A DNA stretch of 7,488 nt from Ferroplasmaceae archaeon UBA567 (GTDB lineage Archaea > Thermoplasmatota > Thermoplasmata > Thermoplasmatales > Thermoplasmataceae). Location of the stretch: positions 1 through 7,488 of the forward strand of contig DAUP01000134.1 of NCBI GenBank assembly GCA_002505185.1, in the 5' to 3' direction. This document shows, in pieces, positions 6,459-7,488 of this stretch (position 1 is its first letter; each line of letters opens with the position of its first letter). The notes below the pieces were generated by a model, which saw only the letters and a program-made list of their open reading frames with translations, made no database searches and was not told where the DNA came from. A program made the translations under genes and the position numbers.

Positions 6459-7488
6459 ATGAGGCTCAGGGTGAACAGTGTAAAAAGGGGAAAATCCCTT
6501 CTAAAATATGCCCAGATTGTAGAGGATTATGTGGAAGATGGAAAAAAGAAAACAAGGATAGTGAAACATCTTGGCCCTGTCCACACAGAAAAAGACATAG
6601 AGGAATACAGAAAACTCTTTGCCCTTGAAAACAGGAAATTGCATGTTGAAAAGGCAGATCTGAGAACACTGGATATCATGCCGCCAAGGGAGTATGGCAT
6701 GGTATACGCAGCAGAAATACTGTGCCGTGATCTGGGCCTGGACAGGGTCTTTGACATGCTTGGAGACCAATCTGATATTATATTTTTGTCGGTGATCTCG
6801 AGACTCATGTATCCATCATCGGATTTCGGCCTTCTGAGGTTTGTTGATAAGGCACATTATCCCATGGAAAAGGGGATCAAGAAGGATCAGATATATTCTG
6901 CACTTGATAAACTGATCTCAATGAAGGATGAGATCGAAACATCCATAGTCAATATACTGAAGCCTGATATGAAGAGGGTATATTATGACCTCACATCAAC
7001 ATACTTTGAGGGAAAGGAGAAGAATGACCTCGTATTGTTTGGATATTCCCGTGACAAAAAGCGTGGAAAGAAACAGATAAACATAGGCCTGATGATGGCT
7101 GATGGCATACCCATACACCATGAGGTATTTCCTGGCAATACAGTAGACCCGAAGACACTTGAACCCATGAACAAGGACCTCAGAAAGAAGTTCCATGTGA
7201 AAAGAATCATATTCTTCGGTGACCGTGCCTTTGGAAGAAGGCCATCACTGAGATACCTGGATAAGAATGAGTATGTAACAGCAGTATACAGGTGGGATCA
7301 ACCCTACAAAAATATACTTATGAATTCCCTATTCACTGATGATAATCACCTGAAGGATGTGGATATATACGCAAAGGAAGTGGAAGTAAAATGGAATACA
7401 AAGGGTATGGAAAAGAGGGCGATCAGGAGAACGAACAACAGGAGGGCAATAGCAATATACAACAAAGATAGGGAAAAGGAGGATATTG
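6459..7488 (+). CDS. IS1634-like (IS4 superfamily) DDE transposase, partial at right edge
   Basis: ATG at 6459 opens a frame that stays open for 343 codons to the window end; none of the stops seen in other frames interrupts it. The N-terminus (MRLRVNSVKRGKSLLKYAQI, then a VEDGKKKTRIVKHLGPV segment) has the strand pattern usual for IS1634-type transposases. The catalytic RNase-H-like core is seen at RVYYDLTSTYFEG (first Asp, D177), then LFGYSRDKKRGKKQINIGLM and IPIHHEVFPGNTVDPKTLEP, then IIFFGDRAFG (second Asp, D255). The final catalytic Glu would lie beyond the edge. The enzyme cuts and joins the ends of its own element. Full-length relatives are around 500-550 residues, so about two thirds is present. 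GC content is clearly above that of the ATPase gene, and AGG, CTG and GAC codons are frequent, pointing to recent arrival. Family is well supported; exact IS name is not known. Confidence 0.85.
   Translation, partial: MRLRVNSVKRGKSLLKYAQIVEDYVEDGKKKTRIVKHLGPVHTEKDIEEYRKLFALENRKLHVEKADLRTLDIMPPREYGMVYAAEILCRDLGLDRVFDMLGDQSDIIFLSVISRLMYPSSDFGLLRFVDKAHYPMEKGIKKDQIYSALDKLISMKDEIETSIVNILKPDMKRVYYDLTSTYFEGKEKNDLVLFGYSRDKKRGKKQINIGLMMADGIPIHHEVFPGNTVDPKTLEPMNKDLRKKFHVKRIIFFGDRAFGRRPSLRYLDKNEYVTAVYRWDQPYKNILMNSLFTDDNHLKDVDIYAKEVEVKWNTKGMEKRAIRRTNNRRAIAIYNKDREKEDI

Larger units (their letters stand above)
6380..7488 (+). mobile_element. IS1634-like insertion sequence, left part
   Basis: The transposase at 6459 implies an insertion sequence whose left end lies somewhere in the 177-base stretch after the 78-residue gene (6282-6458). 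The given start is a rough estimate, as the terminal inverted repeat cannot be fixed without the right end, which lies outside the window. The bases at 6412-6425 (GTACGGTTGCCCGT) stand out as more GC-rich than the surroundings and could belong to the terminus. No target duplication can be tested here. Confidence 0.5.

Noticed and set aside
6466..6808. Three overlapping minus-strand open frames of 67-93 codons
   Set aside because: All are antisense to the clear IS1634-like transposase, rich in Cys, Phe and Ser, as expected of shadow frames.
6983..7210. Two minus-strand open frames of 66 and 75 codons
   Set aside because: Antisense to the transposase catalytic core around D177 to D255; no independent coding evidence.
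1..7488. CRISPR array or tandem repeat cluster
   Set aside because: No regularly spaced direct repeats of 20 bases or more were seen anywhere in the window.

Overview
The window looks like an AT-rich accessory region of an archaeal chromosome, most likely from a Thermoplasmatales-type acidophile (Ferroplasma/Acidiplasma/Cuniculiplasma-like). This assignment is inference. It rests on TATA-like boxes about 20-25 bases upstream of start codons with almost no leader and no clear Shine-Dalgarno sites, heavy AGA/AGG/ATA codon use, and a gene mix common in that group: a DUF2079 membrane protein, an AAA_14/DUF4143 ATPase, archaeal GT2 and GT4 glycosyltransferases, and an IS1634-like transposase. No rRNA, tRNA or core housekeeping gene is present.

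Layout from left to right. (1) A GT4-type glycosyltransferase on the minus strand starts at 997 and runs off the left edge. (2) A gene-poor stretch (998-1527) holds short palindromes and a possible decayed reading frame. (3) A plus-strand GT2 dolichyl-phosphate-mannose-synthase-like gene (1528-2298) is complete except for an in-frame TAA at the conserved Tyr of its ATYNE motif, so I call it a pseudogene. (4) A perfect hairpin over its stop codon sits between it and a convergent minus-strand DUF2079 polytopic membrane protein (2405-4123). (5) A divergent promoter region with nested inverted repeats leads into a plus-strand AAA_14/DUF4143 ATPase (4306-5631). (6) A 413-base stretch follows, mostly occupied by a startless open frame that looks like a decayed gene. 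(7) A 78-residue orphan protein with its own TATA box (6045-6281) comes next. (8) The 5' two thirds or so of an IS1634-like DDE transposase (from 6459) runs off the right edge.

The left half reads as the remains of a cell-surface glycosylation locus: a sugar-nucleotide-dependent GT4 enzyme, a broken polyprenyl-phosphate sugar synthase and a multi-span membrane protein of a family with GT-C-like features. The right half is unrelated accessory cargo and mobile DNA. Base composition shifts from gene to gene: the GT4 and ATPase genes are extremely AT-rich, while the DUF2079 and transposase genes are visibly richer in GC. This supports assembly from pieces of different age or origin. I saw no CRISPR array, toxin-antitoxin pair or recognisable multi-gene defence system. 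The most useful observations are the single nonsense codon in the GT2 gene, the operator-like palindrome at the ATPase promoter, and the decayed frames in the two gaps.
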